Shown here in pieces: positions 1 through 7,670 of a DNA stretch of 41,518 nt (the first letter of the stretch is position 1; each line of letters opens with the position of its first letter). The translations under genes were made by a program, and so were the position numbers. The stretch lies in the NCBI RefSeq assembly GCF_030851345.1, contig NZ_JALPNU010000030.1, forward strand, positions 1-41,518, in the 5' to 3' direction. This DNA comes from Marinifilum sp. D714 (GTDB lineage: Bacteria; Bacteroidota; Bacteroidia; Bacteroidales; Marinifilaceae). The notes beneath the pieces were generated by a model, which was given only the letters and a program-made list of their open reading frames with translations, made no database searches and was not told the DNA's origin.

Positions 1-95
1 CGATATACTATCTACAAAAAGTGGCACAACTTAGACCGAAATCAGTGGCACACTTTGCTCCGATATGAGTGGCATAAGTTCGAGCGATTTATCCA
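1..95. mobile_element. IS21-like terminal repeat remnant
   Basis: Three copies of GTGGCA lie exactly 24 bp apart (starting at 21, 45 and 69), each followed by a related stretch ending in CGAAAT or CGATAT. Multiple direct repeats of this kind at the ends are typical of IS21-family elements, and the AGTGGCACA wording is familiar from Bacteroidota members. No istA/istB coding sequence is inside the window, so this is either the right end of an element lying to the left or a solo remnant. The family assignment is inference from the repeat pattern. Confidence 0.45.
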
Positions 96-197
96 GATTA
101 AAGTTACCAATAAAATAAACTATTGAATAATTAAAATTCCTAACTTGTTATTCAACCTTTTTAGTAATTACTACTGAAAGTAAAAGCTTAACATATC

Positions 198-650
198 GTG
201 AAGGAGATTTTAATAATTTTTTTTAGTAGTTGGAAATTTGCCGCAGTTTTTCCAATTGCCATATATGCATTTGACATGTCATTTTTTGAGACGATACTTT
301 ATACCAATATTGGAGGGATAGTTGGACTTGTATTGTTTACTTTTACTTCTAAAGGTCTAATTAAAATTTATGATATTTTATTACCTGCTATATTCAGAAA
401 TAGGATAAAACCTAAAAGAATATTTACAAAAAGAAGAAGGCAGATTATAAAATTTAAAGCGAAGTACGGATTGCCAGGAATAGTTCTACTCACGCATGTG
501 GTTTTGTCTATTCCTATTGGGGTTTTCCTAACCACAAAATATTTCGGGAATAAAAAATATAGCTACTTGTATATGTTTTTGGGTCAAGTTACCTGGTCAT
601 TTATTTTTACACTTTTTTACACAGAGGTGAAGACTGTGATTCAGATATGA
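198..650 (+). CDS. small integral membrane protein, unknown function
   Basis: This is a 150-residue hydrophobic protein with an apparent GTG start; the first in-frame ATG (residue 27) would remove the first membrane segment. Predicted membrane segments lie near residues 5-24, 30-52, 92-114 and 122-141. A strongly basic loop (residues about 66-88, rich in Arg and Lys) separates the two helix pairs. The second half, with YGLPGIVLLTH and IPIGV, faintly recalls small DedA-like or small-export membrane proteins, but I do not recognise a specific family. It sits between an IS21-like end and an attC-like hairpin, so it is probably accessory DNA. Function unknown. Confidence 0.6.
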   Translation: MKEILIIFFSSWKFAAVFPIAIYAFDMSFFETILYTNIGGIVGLVLFTFTSKGLIKIYDILLPAIFRNRIKPKRIFTKRRRQIIKFKAKYGLPGIVLLTHVVLSIPIGVFLTTKYFGNKKYSYLYMFLGQVTWSFIFTLFYTEVKTVIQI

Positions 651-1088
651 CAATAATTTTTAGTACATACTGAGTGACTATATAAGAGTCGTTTTTTTAT
701 CTATAAATGATAATTGTTGTCTCTTCTTTTACTATCAAATATACCGTTGTCTAATCGGTCGTAGAATTATTGCACAGATAGTATAAGTTTAACAACATGA
801 AATTTAATAAGCGGCTTCGCAAGTGCTTTTCAATGCCCTATGTTTCTTATTATCGCCGTTAACTATCTAAATCCCAACGGGGAGTAAATTAGGGTAAATC
901 ACTTAAGTGTTATTCTTGTAAATTGCATAAAAATAGATATCTAGGTGGAGGTATGAAGGTTCTGGTGGGGCTACAAATAAATTTAGTATTTAGGTGTGAG
1001 TCATACCCTAAAGAGTAACGTTAACAATTATAATTAGTAATTGTTTGGTAGTTTTTTGAATAAATTAAAGAAAACTTAGTTCTCAGAT
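651..1088. other. gene-poor intergenic region with one attC-like hairpin
   Basis: There is no credible ORF in either direction in these 438 bases. The only structured element seen is the imperfect hairpin at 787-864, described separately. The rest is AT-rich DNA without clear repeats or promoter boxes. Confidence 0.5.
787..864. repeat. attC-like imperfect hairpin
   Basis: GTTTAAC (787-793) matches the integron R-double-prime consensus RYYYAAC. GTTAACT (858-864) is one base off the R-prime consensus GTTRRRY. Inside these, TAATAAG (805-811) pairs with CTTATTA (846-852). The overall length of 78 nt is within the attC range. Only one copy is visible and no integrase is present, so this is a weak call; an unrelated structured repeat is the alternative. 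Confidence 0.3.
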
Positions 1089-1427
1089 TTATCTCTTATT
1101 TCCTGTTGGTGTAAATATTATTTTAGTGTAAGATGGTTTCATTTTGATTTCTTTCAACACCTTCTTCTTGATAGAAAGAAATTGGTTGCCACATTTATTC
1201 AATATTTCATTCTTTAATTCAGGATTATCTAGGTTAAATTTTTCATGTAAGTATAAAAGATCATTAGCTGTTGTATATTTTTCCTTGACTCTTTTATTTC
1301 GTCTTTTTGCCAACAATTTTTTGGATTTTTTACCGGTACTATTATACCTTTCCGCTTGCTCTTTAGAGTTTATTACTCTCTTTTGCAAATCGGCAAGTTC
1401 TTCTAATGGTCTTTTTTTAACTTTCAT
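1089..1427 (-). CDS. hypothetical Lys-rich protein
   Basis: The likely ATG is at 1427; the longer reading frame would need a TTG at 1478. It gives 112 residues, with a basic N-terminal half (RPLEELADLQKR, then KKSKKLLAKRRNKR) that is probably helical. No membrane segment, signal peptide or known motif is visible. The opposite strand also has an open frame (1144-1560), but that frame is Phe/Leu-rich, as expected for the shadow of a Lys-rich gene. It lies in accessory DNA upstream of the HxlR gene. It could be a small DNA- or RNA-binding cassette protein, but nothing shows that directly. Confidence 0.4.
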   Translation of the reverse strand: MKVKKRPLEELADLQKRVINSKEQAERYNSTGKKSKKLLAKRRNKRVKEKYTTANDLLYLHEKFNLDNPELKNEILNKCGNQFLSIKKKVLKEIKMKPSYTKIIFTPTGNKR

Positions 1428-1650
1428 TATTAATCGATTAACATTAAAACTACCTACCAATTCCCGGATTACTAACAATCCTCTTCATCGTATCAAAAAA
1501 TGCCTGATAAAAGGCTTCATCTTTAGCGTAGAGTTTGTACAATTAAATAATATAAAGTAAAAAGTTTGATCTGTTGTTTTACTTTGCACTGTATAAAAAC
1601 TATCTATGTTTTTCTTTATTATAAGTGACGCAAAGGAATTAGGATCACAA

Positions 1651-2016
1651 TTATGACTCAAACTTAACTCTTGATTCCATTATAGCTTCCATATTTTCTT
1701 CTGCCCAATCCACCAAATTGTTGATATGTACTAATAATGATTTTCCTCTTTCTGTAATTTCATATTCTACTCTTGGTGGGATTTCAGGAAATACAGTTCT
1801 TTTTATTAATCCATCAGCTTCCAATGTGCGAAGAGTGACGGTAAGCATTTTTTGCGATATGTCACCAATGGTTTTGTGTAATTTATTAAAACGCATATTA
1901 TCTACTTCACCTAAAACCAGAAGTATCAATACAGACCATTTATCACCACACCTGTTTAAAACCTTCCTTACGGGACATTCCTCAAAATGAGAAAATATTT
2001 CTAGTTTTTTTTCCAT
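1651..2016 (-). CDS. HxlR-family winged-helix transcriptional regulator
   Basis: At 121 residues it has the usual size for a DUF24/HxlR protein. The hallmark N-terminal block CPVRKVLNRCGDKWS is present (residues 14-28). It includes the conserved Cys14 that acts as a thiol sensor in YodB/HypR-type members. A recognition-helix region follows (ISQKMLTVTLRTLEADGLI), then the wing (PPRVEYEITERGKSL) and a C-terminal dimerisation helix. It is divergent from the cupin-BFD gene, 176 bp apart. That gap contains a TTACTT-GA-AAGTAA palindrome and a second AAAGTAAGT box, so it probably controls its neighbour and itself. The signal it senses cannot be read from sequence; an electrophile, thiol stress or redox cue is likely from family precedent. 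Confidence 0.92.
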   Translation of the reverse strand: MEKKLEIFSHFEECPVRKVLNRCGDKWSVLILLVLGEVDNMRFNKLHKTIGDISQKMLTVTLRTLEADGLIKRTVFPEIPPRVEYEITERGKSLLVHINNLVDWAEENMEAIMESRVKFES

Positions 2017-2042
2017 TTTATCATCTTGGTTTTCAATATTAG

Positions 2043-2058
2043 TTACTTGAAAGTAAGT
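2043..2058. promoter_or_regulatory. candidate HxlR operator palindrome
   Basis: TTACTT-GA-AAGTAA (2043-2056) is a perfect inverted repeat followed by GT. The 9-mer AAAGTAAGT (2050-2058) recurs at 2119-2127. HxlR-family operators in other bacteria are often built from AAGTAA/TTACTT-type halves. This one lies 27 bp upstream of the regulator's own start codon, suggesting autoregulation. Confidence 0.5.
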
Positions 2059-2078
2059 ATCTCACTTTGCTGTAAGTT

Positions 2079-2127
2079 CTTGTAATATAGATACTATGCA
2101 ATTAGCTTTGACGCACTAAAAGTAAGT
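2079..2127 (+). promoter_or_regulatory. promoter of cupin-BFD gene with overlapping operator box
   Basis: A Bacteroidota-type -7 box TAGCTTTG (2103-2110) matches TAnnTTTG exactly. A weak -33 box CTTG (2079-2082) is 20 bp upstream. The predicted transcription start, near 2117, abuts the second AAAGTAAGT box (2119-2127). A regulator bound there would block initiation. Confidence 0.5.
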
Positions 2128-2192
2128 TAAAATACATTAGTTATCAAGAATTATCAATTTGGTTTAAACCTAAATTATAGATATTAGTTATT

Positions 2193-2756
2193 ATGGATTT
2201 AAGTACTATTGAAAAAGCTATTGATACAAAAGTATATCATATTCATTCCGATATGAAAGTACCATATCATGAACATGCAGCTCAAGATGAAGTATTCTAT
2301 TGTATAAAAGGAGAAGGTATTGGTATAGTAGAAGGAAAAGAAGTAGAGCTAACCGTAGGAAGTGTTTTAGTTGCTCCTGCAGGTTCGATGCATACTCTTA
2401 AAACTGATGGAGAATTATACGTAACAGCTTTATTGATTCCTGTAAATAGAATTATCTGTCACTGCAAACAAGTGACCTATGGTGATATTAGGATGGCTAT
2501 GGTTAATGGAGCTCGTACCTTAGAAGAAATAAAAGAGATTACAGGAGCAGGTACCGGTTGTGGGAACTGTATTGATGATATAAAAAAAATATTGGGATTA
2601 GCTTGTGGTTGTAAGATGATTACCATGGAAGCTGTTGCTGATGCTGTAAAAGACGGAGCAAATACCATTGACAAGGTTGGAAAGGTAACAGGGGCATGTA
2701 CAGATTGTGGCAAATGTAAGTCATTAGTGCAAAGTGTAATAAACGATGAGAGATGA
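2193..2756 (+). CDS. cupin fused to two BFD-like [2Fe-2S] domains
   Basis: The 187-residue protein has three parts. Residues 20-83 form a cupin with both signature motifs: H26-x-H28-x4-E33-x6-G40, then G56-x5-P62-x-G64-x2-H67, so the metal ligands H26, H28, E33 and H67 are all present. Residues 86-135 are a BFD-like [2Fe-2S] domain with C89-x-C91 and C123-x2-C126. Residues 136-183 are a second one with C138-x-C140 and C172-x2-C175. The spacing is identical in both (31 residues between the Cys pairs), which points to tandem duplication. BFD domains normally dock to redox partners such as bacterioferritin or nitrite reductase. Here they follow a small-molecule or metal-binding cupin. The gene is monocistronic, divergent from an HxlR regulator and closed by a strong hairpin. 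A redox-sensing or iron-sulfur electron-transfer role is inference; no substrate is evident. Confidence 0.85.
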   Translation: MDLSTIEKAIDTKVYHIHSDMKVPYHEHAAQDEVFYCIKGEGIGIVEGKEVELTVGSVLVAPAGSMHTLKTDGELYVTALLIPVNRIICHCKQVTYGDIRMAMVNGARTLEEIKEITGAGTGCGNCIDDIKKILGLACGCKMITMEAVADAVKDGANTIDKVGKVTGACTDCGKCKSLVQSVINDER

Positions 2757-2780
2757 TTTGAAAATATTCTTTTGAGAAAC

Positions 2781-2819
2781 ACCTAACCCAATTTCAATAT
2801 TATTGAAATTGGGTTAGGT
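2781..2819 (+). terminator. hairpin terminator after cupin-BFD gene
   Basis: A perfect 18-bp stem (2781-2798 with 2802-2819) closes a 3-nt loop. There is no long T-run, so it may act as an mRNA 3'-end stabiliser as well as a terminator. Confidence 0.6.
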
Positions 2820-2932
2820 TAAGTAATAAATATGCTTATTAATTGAACTTCAAGTTCATTAATTTGTGAATTGATAAACATTGCTGATGTATCTTTTTTT
2901 ATAAGTTTGTTAATCAACATTAAGCAAAAAAT

Positions 2933-4123
2933 ATGTCTTTAATTCAAGATTCTCTTTCTCCTGATCAGGCTAGAAAATTGGTATTGTTGTCTCAAAAGTT
3001 GCCACCTGTAAATACAAAGGGGAGAGCAATTCAAAATACACTTCATGCTATCGAGCATTTGGGCTACATTCAAATCGACACCATTTCGGTGGTTCAGCGC
3101 GCGCATCATCATACTTTATGGGCTCGAAATCCTAAATATCAAGCTTCACATCTCGACCAGTTGCTTGCGGATAAAAAGGTATTTGAATATTGGTCGCATG
3201 CAGCGGCATATCTGCCTATGCGCGATTTTCGTTTTAGTTTGATACGAAAGCATGCAATAGCAAGTGGAGCTCAAAATCACTGGTACGAAAAAGATGAGAA
3301 ATTGATGAAAGCCATCATGAAGCGAATTGAGCTTGAAGGTCCTTTGATGGCAAAAGATTTTGAGAATACGGATAAAAGAAGAAGAGATTGGTCGAGTAAG
3401 CCTGCCAAAAGAGCCTTGGAAAATCTTTTTATGCAAGGCGATTTAATGATTCCTGGCAGAAACAATTTCCATAAGATTTATGACCTAACCGAAAGGGTCA
3501 TTCCAAATGATATCAATACTTCAGCACCAACGGAAGAAGAATACGTTCGTTTCCTAATTGTTCGTTACCTGGAGGCAAATGGCTTGGGCTTGGCATCGGA
3601 AATGGTCTACCTGTTGAAAAATACCAAATCTTTAGTGGAAAAATACCTGAAAGAGATGCACATAAGCGGAGAGCTACTGAATATCAAAGTAGGAGAGATG
3701 AATTATTACGCTTTGCCAAATGCTCTTGACCTATTGAATAAACCTTTGTCGCGTAGCAAACTCAAAATTCTTTCCCCTTTCGATAACCTATTAATCCAGC
3801 GAAAGCGGATGCAAGCAATTTTCGATTTCGATTACCAAATTGAATGCTACGTTCCCGAGGCCAAACGCAAATTTGGATATTTTTCCTTGCCAATTCTTTG
3901 GGATGGAAAGTTAGTGGCCCGAATGGACTGCAAGGCAGACAGAAAGACATCTGTATTGCATGTCAATCATTTGGCATTGGAAACGAACCTTAAGAAAACA
4001 GATGCTTTTTCCGAAGCCTTATCGAAAGAGTTGAAAGCTTTTATGAGTTTTAATGATTGCAACCAGATTGAGATACACAGGACAACACCTGATTCATTTC
4101 ATTTTGCAATGGATAAGTTTTAA
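2933..4123 (+). CDS. YcaQ/AlkZ-like winged-helix DNA glycosylase (HTH_42)
   Basis: The 396-residue length is normal for the HTH_42 family. These monofunctional DNA glycosylases unhook alkylated bases, including interstrand crosslinks. The N-terminal block GYIQIDTISVVQRAHHHTLW (residues 44-63) carries the catalytic QxD signature (Q47, D49) typical of the YcaQ subfamily; AlkZ enzymes have QxQ. Also visible are the family's FEYWSHAAAYLP segment (residues about 83-94) and the ILSPFDNLL segment in the C-terminal half. The protein has no signal peptide, so it is cytoplasmic. It stands alone, 92 bp upstream of a PAPS-reductase-like gene. Function is by family; I cannot tell from sequence which lesion it prefers. 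Confidence 0.88.
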   Translation: MSLIQDSLSPDQARKLVLLSQKLPPVNTKGRAIQNTLHAIEHLGYIQIDTISVVQRAHHHTLWARNPKYQASHLDQLLADKKVFEYWSHAAAYLPMRDFRFSLIRKHAIASGAQNHWYEKDEKLMKAIMKRIELEGPLMAKDFENTDKRRRDWSSKPAKRALENLFMQGDLMIPGRNNFHKIYDLTERVIPNDINTSAPTEEEYVRFLIVRYLEANGLGLASEMVYLLKNTKSLVEKYLKEMHISGELLNIKVGEMNYYALPNALDLLNKPLSRSKLKILSPFDNLLIQRKRMQAIFDFDYQIECYVPEAKRKFGYFSLPILWDGKLVARMDCKADRKTSVLHVNHLALETNLKKTDAFSEALSKELKAFMSFNDCNQIEIHRTTPDSFHFAMDKF

Positions 4124-4215
4124 AAGTACTTATTCTTTGTTTTAACATTTTGAAGCAGATTTTTTTATAATTTCGTCCGTACAAATCAGAAAATAAACGA
4201 TTAATATAGATAAAA

Positions 4216-4824
4216 ATGGATATTAAAGCACTTAATGAGGAATTGAGAGGTAAAACTCCAAAAGAGATTATTGAATGGGCAATTGCATATGGAAAAAAGG
4301 CTGTGGTTACCACAAACTTCAGACCATACGAAGCTGTAATTTTGCACGCTTGTGCCGAAGTGAAGAAAGATATTCCAGTAATTTGGTGTGATTCAGGATA
4401 CAATACTTCCAATACCTATCGTCATGCTGAAGAAACCATTAAGCAATTGGACTTAAATGTAAAATTGTATGTGCCTAAGCAAACAGCTGCACATCGCGAT
4501 GTGGTTATGGGTATTCCTGATATCAACGATCCTAAACACAAAGAATTTACCGAGCAGGTAAAAATGGAGCCTTTCCGTAGAGCAATGGAAGAGCACAAGC
4601 CAGATGTTTGGTTCACAAACTTGAGAAAAGGTCAAACTGCTTTCCGCGATTCTATTGATATTCTTTCTTTATCGGCTGATGGAATGCTTAAAGTAAGCCC
4701 GTTTTACAACTGGAGCGATGAAGAAATGGACAAATATCTTGCTGAGCACAATTTGGGAATTGAAACCAAGTATTTCGATCCAACAAAAGTTCTTGGTAAC
4801 CGCGAGTGTGGATTACACGGATAA
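4216..4824 (+). CDS. PAPS reductase (CysH)-like protein
   Basis: This 202-residue protein aligns with adenylyl/phosphoadenylyl-sulfate reductases. It has a PP-loop-like nucleotide-binding region (VVTTNFRPYEAVILH, residues about 30-44), IPVIWCDSGYNTSNTYR, then VWFTNLRKGQTAFR. It ends in the active-site signature ECGLHG (Cys200), the cysteine that attacks the sulfonucleotide. The CC...CxxC iron-sulfur ligands of APS-type enzymes are absent, so a thioredoxin-dependent PAPS-type reaction is more likely. It is shorter than E. coli CysH (about 240). No cysDNIJ genes are nearby, so a role outside assimilatory sulfate reduction is possible. Confidence 0.85.
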   Translation: MDIKALNEELRGKTPKEIIEWAIAYGKKAVVTTNFRPYEAVILHACAEVKKDIPVIWCDSGYNTSNTYRHAEETIKQLDLNVKLYVPKQTAAHRDVVMGIPDINDPKHKEFTEQVKMEPFRRAMEEHKPDVWFTNLRKGQTAFRDSIDILSLSADGMLKVSPFYNWSDEEMDKYLAEHNLGIETKYFDPTKVLGNRECGLHG

Positions 4825-4863
4825 TCTATTTCAGTAGACTTATCTAAAGTTTGCTAAAAAAAT

Positions 4864-4904
4864 AAAAAGACGCTTTCGTCCCTGTGTGGATGAAGGCGTT
4901 TTTA
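4864..4904 (+). terminator. terminator of the CysH-like gene
   Basis: A GC-containing stem (ACGCTTTCGTCC with GGATGAAGGCGT, including G-T pairs) is flanked by A- and T-rich runs, 40 bp after the stop codon. Confidence 0.75.
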
Positions 4905-4938
4905 TTTGCGCTACTATAAAATCTCTTGCGGGTATATA

Positions 4939-5167
4939 AAACCAACTTCGGAGGCATAAAACCATTGGCGGAAACGAATCTACGTGCGCAGAGACCATCC
5001 GAAGAGGTAAATCATTGATTTTACCGATTGATTTGCCAATTCTACCGCAAGATTTGTCGATTTTGAGCTGGCGGAATCAATTCTACCGACCAAAATGTCG
5101 ATCCTACCAATAGCAAAGCCAATTCGAAGCATGATTTATCAATCCGAGCATTGAATTAAGCCAATCG
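4939..5167. repeat. degenerate 21-bp tandem repeat array A
   Basis: The intergenic DNA divides into units of 20-21 bp. The clearest are at 5023, 5044, 5065, 5085, 5106, 5127 and 5147, several starting ACCG/ACCA and ending CCAATTC or TCGATTT. Looser units run back to 4939. Units differ at about half of the positions, so this is an old or relaxed array. It fills the space between two convergent genes. The period equals that of the array at 39649-40152. Confidence 0.6.
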
Positions 5168-5173
5168 AAAGCT

Positions 5174-6397
5174 TTACACTGCATAAAAACCTTCTTTCTT
5201 AAACTCCTCCAACTTCTTTTCGAATAGTACTGAGAAATTACTCAGTTCGGCTTTGTGTTTATCTGCAAAAGAAAAGCGGAAAGGAGAGTGGCGTTCACAT
5301 TGCTGGATAAATTCAGGACTAAAATCTTTAGGATTGCTAACAACCGATGATCCGAATAACAATCCAAAACTACGTTTAATCAATCCCTGGAATGCAATTT
5401 CGTTTGGATAAATTTTCTTCACGGTTGCCAAAACCTCTTTTCCCAAGTGATAGGTTTTACACAACATTTTATCGAGAAATTGTGAATGCAGGTTTTTAGA
5501 GAAACAGGTAAAGACTCCTTCATACAAATCATCTCTGGCATCTTGTAAATCGTCTAATATCTGCAAATATGCACCATACTCGTAGAGAAAATGAAGCTGA
5601 TCGTAGTTCAATTCTCCTGCAATTAAATACCCATCGGCAATAACTGATGTTGCACCTTTGGTAACGGCAATTTCGAAGCATTCGATATCACTCATAAGCG
5701 TGTTTTTGGTCAATGCAATGCTTCGGGTTTGGGCATGGTGAATATCCAGTAAACTTTCGTGCACTTTGGGATAATTGTTTCGGTCATAATCATCCTCTAT
5801 CATTCCAACCAATTGATAGATTTTTTCTTCAGCCTCGCTTTTAGCCATTACCTCTTCGCCTTTTAATCTCAGCTCAAAACGTTTCGAAAATTCAACTTTA
5901 TCTTGATGAGAGATCCTTCGGGAATCGATAAAATTATCTGTATACGGATAAAGAAGGCTATATGCCAATGTTGATGAGGTGGTTTGAACAGGATGGCCAA
6001 ACAAGGATTGAAGACCAAAAACAATCCACTGGTTTCTTAATGCCTGAAAAAGTTCCTCATTGCCCAAATTCGAGTCAAATTGAAGAGCTTTTCGGATGAA
6101 ATCTTTGGTCGCATGAATCATATCATCCGAAAAAATCAATTGCAATTGATCATTGGAGTACGATAACTCATCTTTAAAGAAGGATTTACACTTTTTAAAA
6201 AGCAATTCATTTTCGAGGTTCTCTTTTTTGCTGTTCGATTTTACAAAGCTGAGAAATCGTTCACATTTTAACTCCCAAATGTATTTCTCAATAAAAGAGA
6301 ATTTTGGCTTGTTGGCAGGAAATTCTTCTGAGCAATTTAGCCATTTGTTTATGAATTGATTTAAAAACTTGTTGTATGCTTTTGTGTGGTCAATCAT
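5174..6397 (-). CDS. class I isoprenoid-synthase-like protein
   Basis: This 407-residue, largely helical protein lacks a signal peptide. Its C-terminal half contains YGAYLQILDDLQDARDD (residues about 274-290). D282-D283-x2-D286 looks like the second Asp-rich, Mg-diphosphate-binding motif of trans-prenyltransferases and phytoene/squalene synthases. Upstream, YPYTDNFID (D154, D158) could be a degenerate first motif. The N-terminal 100 residues have no recognisable domain. Orphan proteins of this kind in Bacteroidota are usually called 'class 1 isoprenoid biosynthesis enzyme'. No terpene or carotenoid genes are adjacent. The start codon is the first ATG of a long open frame. Substrate and even catalytic activity are uncertain. 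Confidence 0.6.
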   Translation of the reverse strand: MIDHTKAYNKFLNQFINKWLNCSEEFPANKPKFSFIEKYIWELKCERFLSFVKSNSKKENLENELLFKKCKSFFKDELSYSNDQLQLIFSDDMIHATKDFIRKALQFDSNLGNEELFQALRNQWIVFGLQSLFGHPVQTTSSTLAYSLLYPYTDNFIDSRRISHQDKVEFSKRFELRLKGEEVMAKSEAEEKIYQLVGMIEDDYDRNNYPKVHESLLDIHHAQTRSIALTKNTLMSDIECFEIAVTKGATSVIADGYLIAGELNYDQLHFLYEYGAYLQILDDLQDARDDLYEGVFTCFSKNLHSQFLDKMLCKTYHLGKEVLATVKKIYPNEIAFQGLIKRSFGLLFGSSVVSNPKDFSPEFIQQCERHSPFRFSFADKHKAELSNFSVLFEKKLEEFKKEGFYAV

Positions 6398-6659
6398 CTG
6401 GTAATTTGTTCATTTACTGATACAAATTCAGAAAAATAATTGAAGCATGAAATTTAAATCGTTCAAAGCCAATAATTGCCTGCTGAATGCATTTTTTACA
6501 CAGCTATGGCAGGATATCAGCCCTTAATTCATTGATTCTGAAAAATGAAATCTTTACTTTAGCAGTCTCATGACCTTAAAAAGTCTGGAATAGTCCTGAA
6601 AAGTATAATAATCAATAGTAACTGTTCACTGCTAACTGTTTACTGATAATTGTCAAAAT

Positions 6660-7604
6660 ATGAAATACACAATACTTGAACCAATAGGAATGACCGCCTG
6701 TAAATATGGTCAACTTAAAAAAGAATTCGAAGAATTGGGACACGAGTTGGTGTTCTTTGGAGATCGAAATGAGGACGAACAAGAGCTAATCAAAAGAGCA
6801 GAGGGAGCCGATGCGATTGTAGTCAGCAATATTCCAATTACCAAAAAAATTATTGATGCCTGTCCAAAGCTTTCTATGATTTCAGTTGCCTTTACTGGTG
6901 TTGATCATATCGATATGCAGGCATGTAATGATCGAAACATTTTGGTTTCCAATGCTGCCGGGTTTTCGAATGAATCGGTTGCTGAACTTGCCATTGGTAT
7001 GATTTTGTCGGTATATCGCAAGATTGTTGGAGGCGATGCCATGACTCGTTTTGGTGGTGATCGTGGAGGTTTTTTAGGAACAGAGCTCAATGGAAAAACT
7101 TTGGGTATAATTGGAGCTGGCGAAATAGGCCTTAGAGTGGCCGAAATTGCCAAGGTTTTCAATTGTAAGGTTCTTGCTTATAGCCGAAGCAAAAAGAGCG
7201 TAGAAGGCGTTAAATTTGTTGATAAGGAGACTTTATTGAAGGAGTCGGACATTGTATCATTGCATGTGCCATTAACTCCGGAAACAAAAGGATTAATGGG
7301 CAAAGATGAATTCAAATTAATGAAACCTGAAGCAATTCTAATTAATACTGCTCGTGGACCTGTTGTTGATAGTGATGCATTGTGTTGGGCCCTTGACGAA
7401 CACGAAATTGCTGGAGCAGCTGTCGATGTTTACGAAAAGGAACCACCATTGGACAAAGAACACATCTTGTTTACTGCACCAAACTTGATTATGCTGCCGC
7501 ATATTGCTTATGCTACCAACGAATCGTTCGAAAAACGAATCGATATCGTGATGGAAAACATCAGATTGTGGTTGCAAGGCAAACCAAGAAATATAATGAA
7601 CTAA
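6660..7604 (+). CDS. D-isomer-specific 2-hydroxyacid dehydrogenase
   Basis: The 314-residue NAD(P)-dependent oxidoreductase interconverts a 2-oxoacid and its D-2-hydroxyacid. The Rossmann motif GAGEIG is at residues 152-157. The catalytic Arg232 sits in NTARGPVVD, Glu261 in DVYEKEPP and His281 in LPHIAYAT, so the Arg-Glu-His triad is intact. The N-terminal substrate domain carries the usual FTGVDHID and NAAGFSNESVAELA segments. It is close in layout to glycerate/phosphoglycerate-type dehydrogenases of anaerobic Bacteroidota. It is monocistronic and convergent with the TapB-like gene; substrate not predictable. Confidence 0.9.
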   Translation: MKYTILEPIGMTACKYGQLKKEFEELGHELVFFGDRNEDEQELIKRAEGADAIVVSNIPITKKIIDACPKLSMISVAFTGVDHIDMQACNDRNILVSNAAGFSNESVAELAIGMILSVYRKIVGGDAMTRFGGDRGGFLGTELNGKTLGIIGAGEIGLRVAEIAKVFNCKVLAYSRSKKSVEGVKFVDKETLLKESDIVSLHVPLTPETKGLMGKDEFKLMKPEAILINTARGPVVDSDALCWALDEHEIAGAAVDVYEKEPPLDKEHILFTAPNLIMLPHIAYATNESFEKRIDIVMENIRLWLQGKPRNIMN

Positions 7605-7606
7605 TT

Positions 7607-7662
7607 AAGTATAAAGTTAAAAGGAGGAAGTAAGATGTAGTAATACTTTCTCCTTTATACTT
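7607..7662. terminator. bidirectional hairpin between convergent genes
   Basis: AAGTATAAAG plus AGGAGGAAGTA (7607-7632, with a 5-nt bulge) pairs with TACTTTCTCCTTTATACTT (7644-7662). It lies immediately downstream of both converging genes. Confidence 0.45.
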
Positions 7663-7670
7663 TGAACTTT

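Noticed and set aside
1144-1560. 138-residue plus-strand frame opposite the Lys-rich ORF
   Set aside because: Its Phe/Leu-rich composition is what the complement of a Lys-rich AT-rich gene gives; the minus frame is more protein-like.
3045-3465. Several 60-100 residue frames inside the glycosylase gene
   Set aside because: Shadows of the long HTH_42 coding frame.
4130-4175. Promoter for the CysH-like gene (TTTG and TAATTTCG)
   Set aside because: Spacers of 15 or 28 bp do not fit the 18-21 bp rule.
6601-6660. TAACTGTTCACTG-type short repeats before the dehydrogenase gene
   Set aside because: These AT-rich imperfect repeats are common filler in front of Bacteroidota genes; no definite function could be supported.
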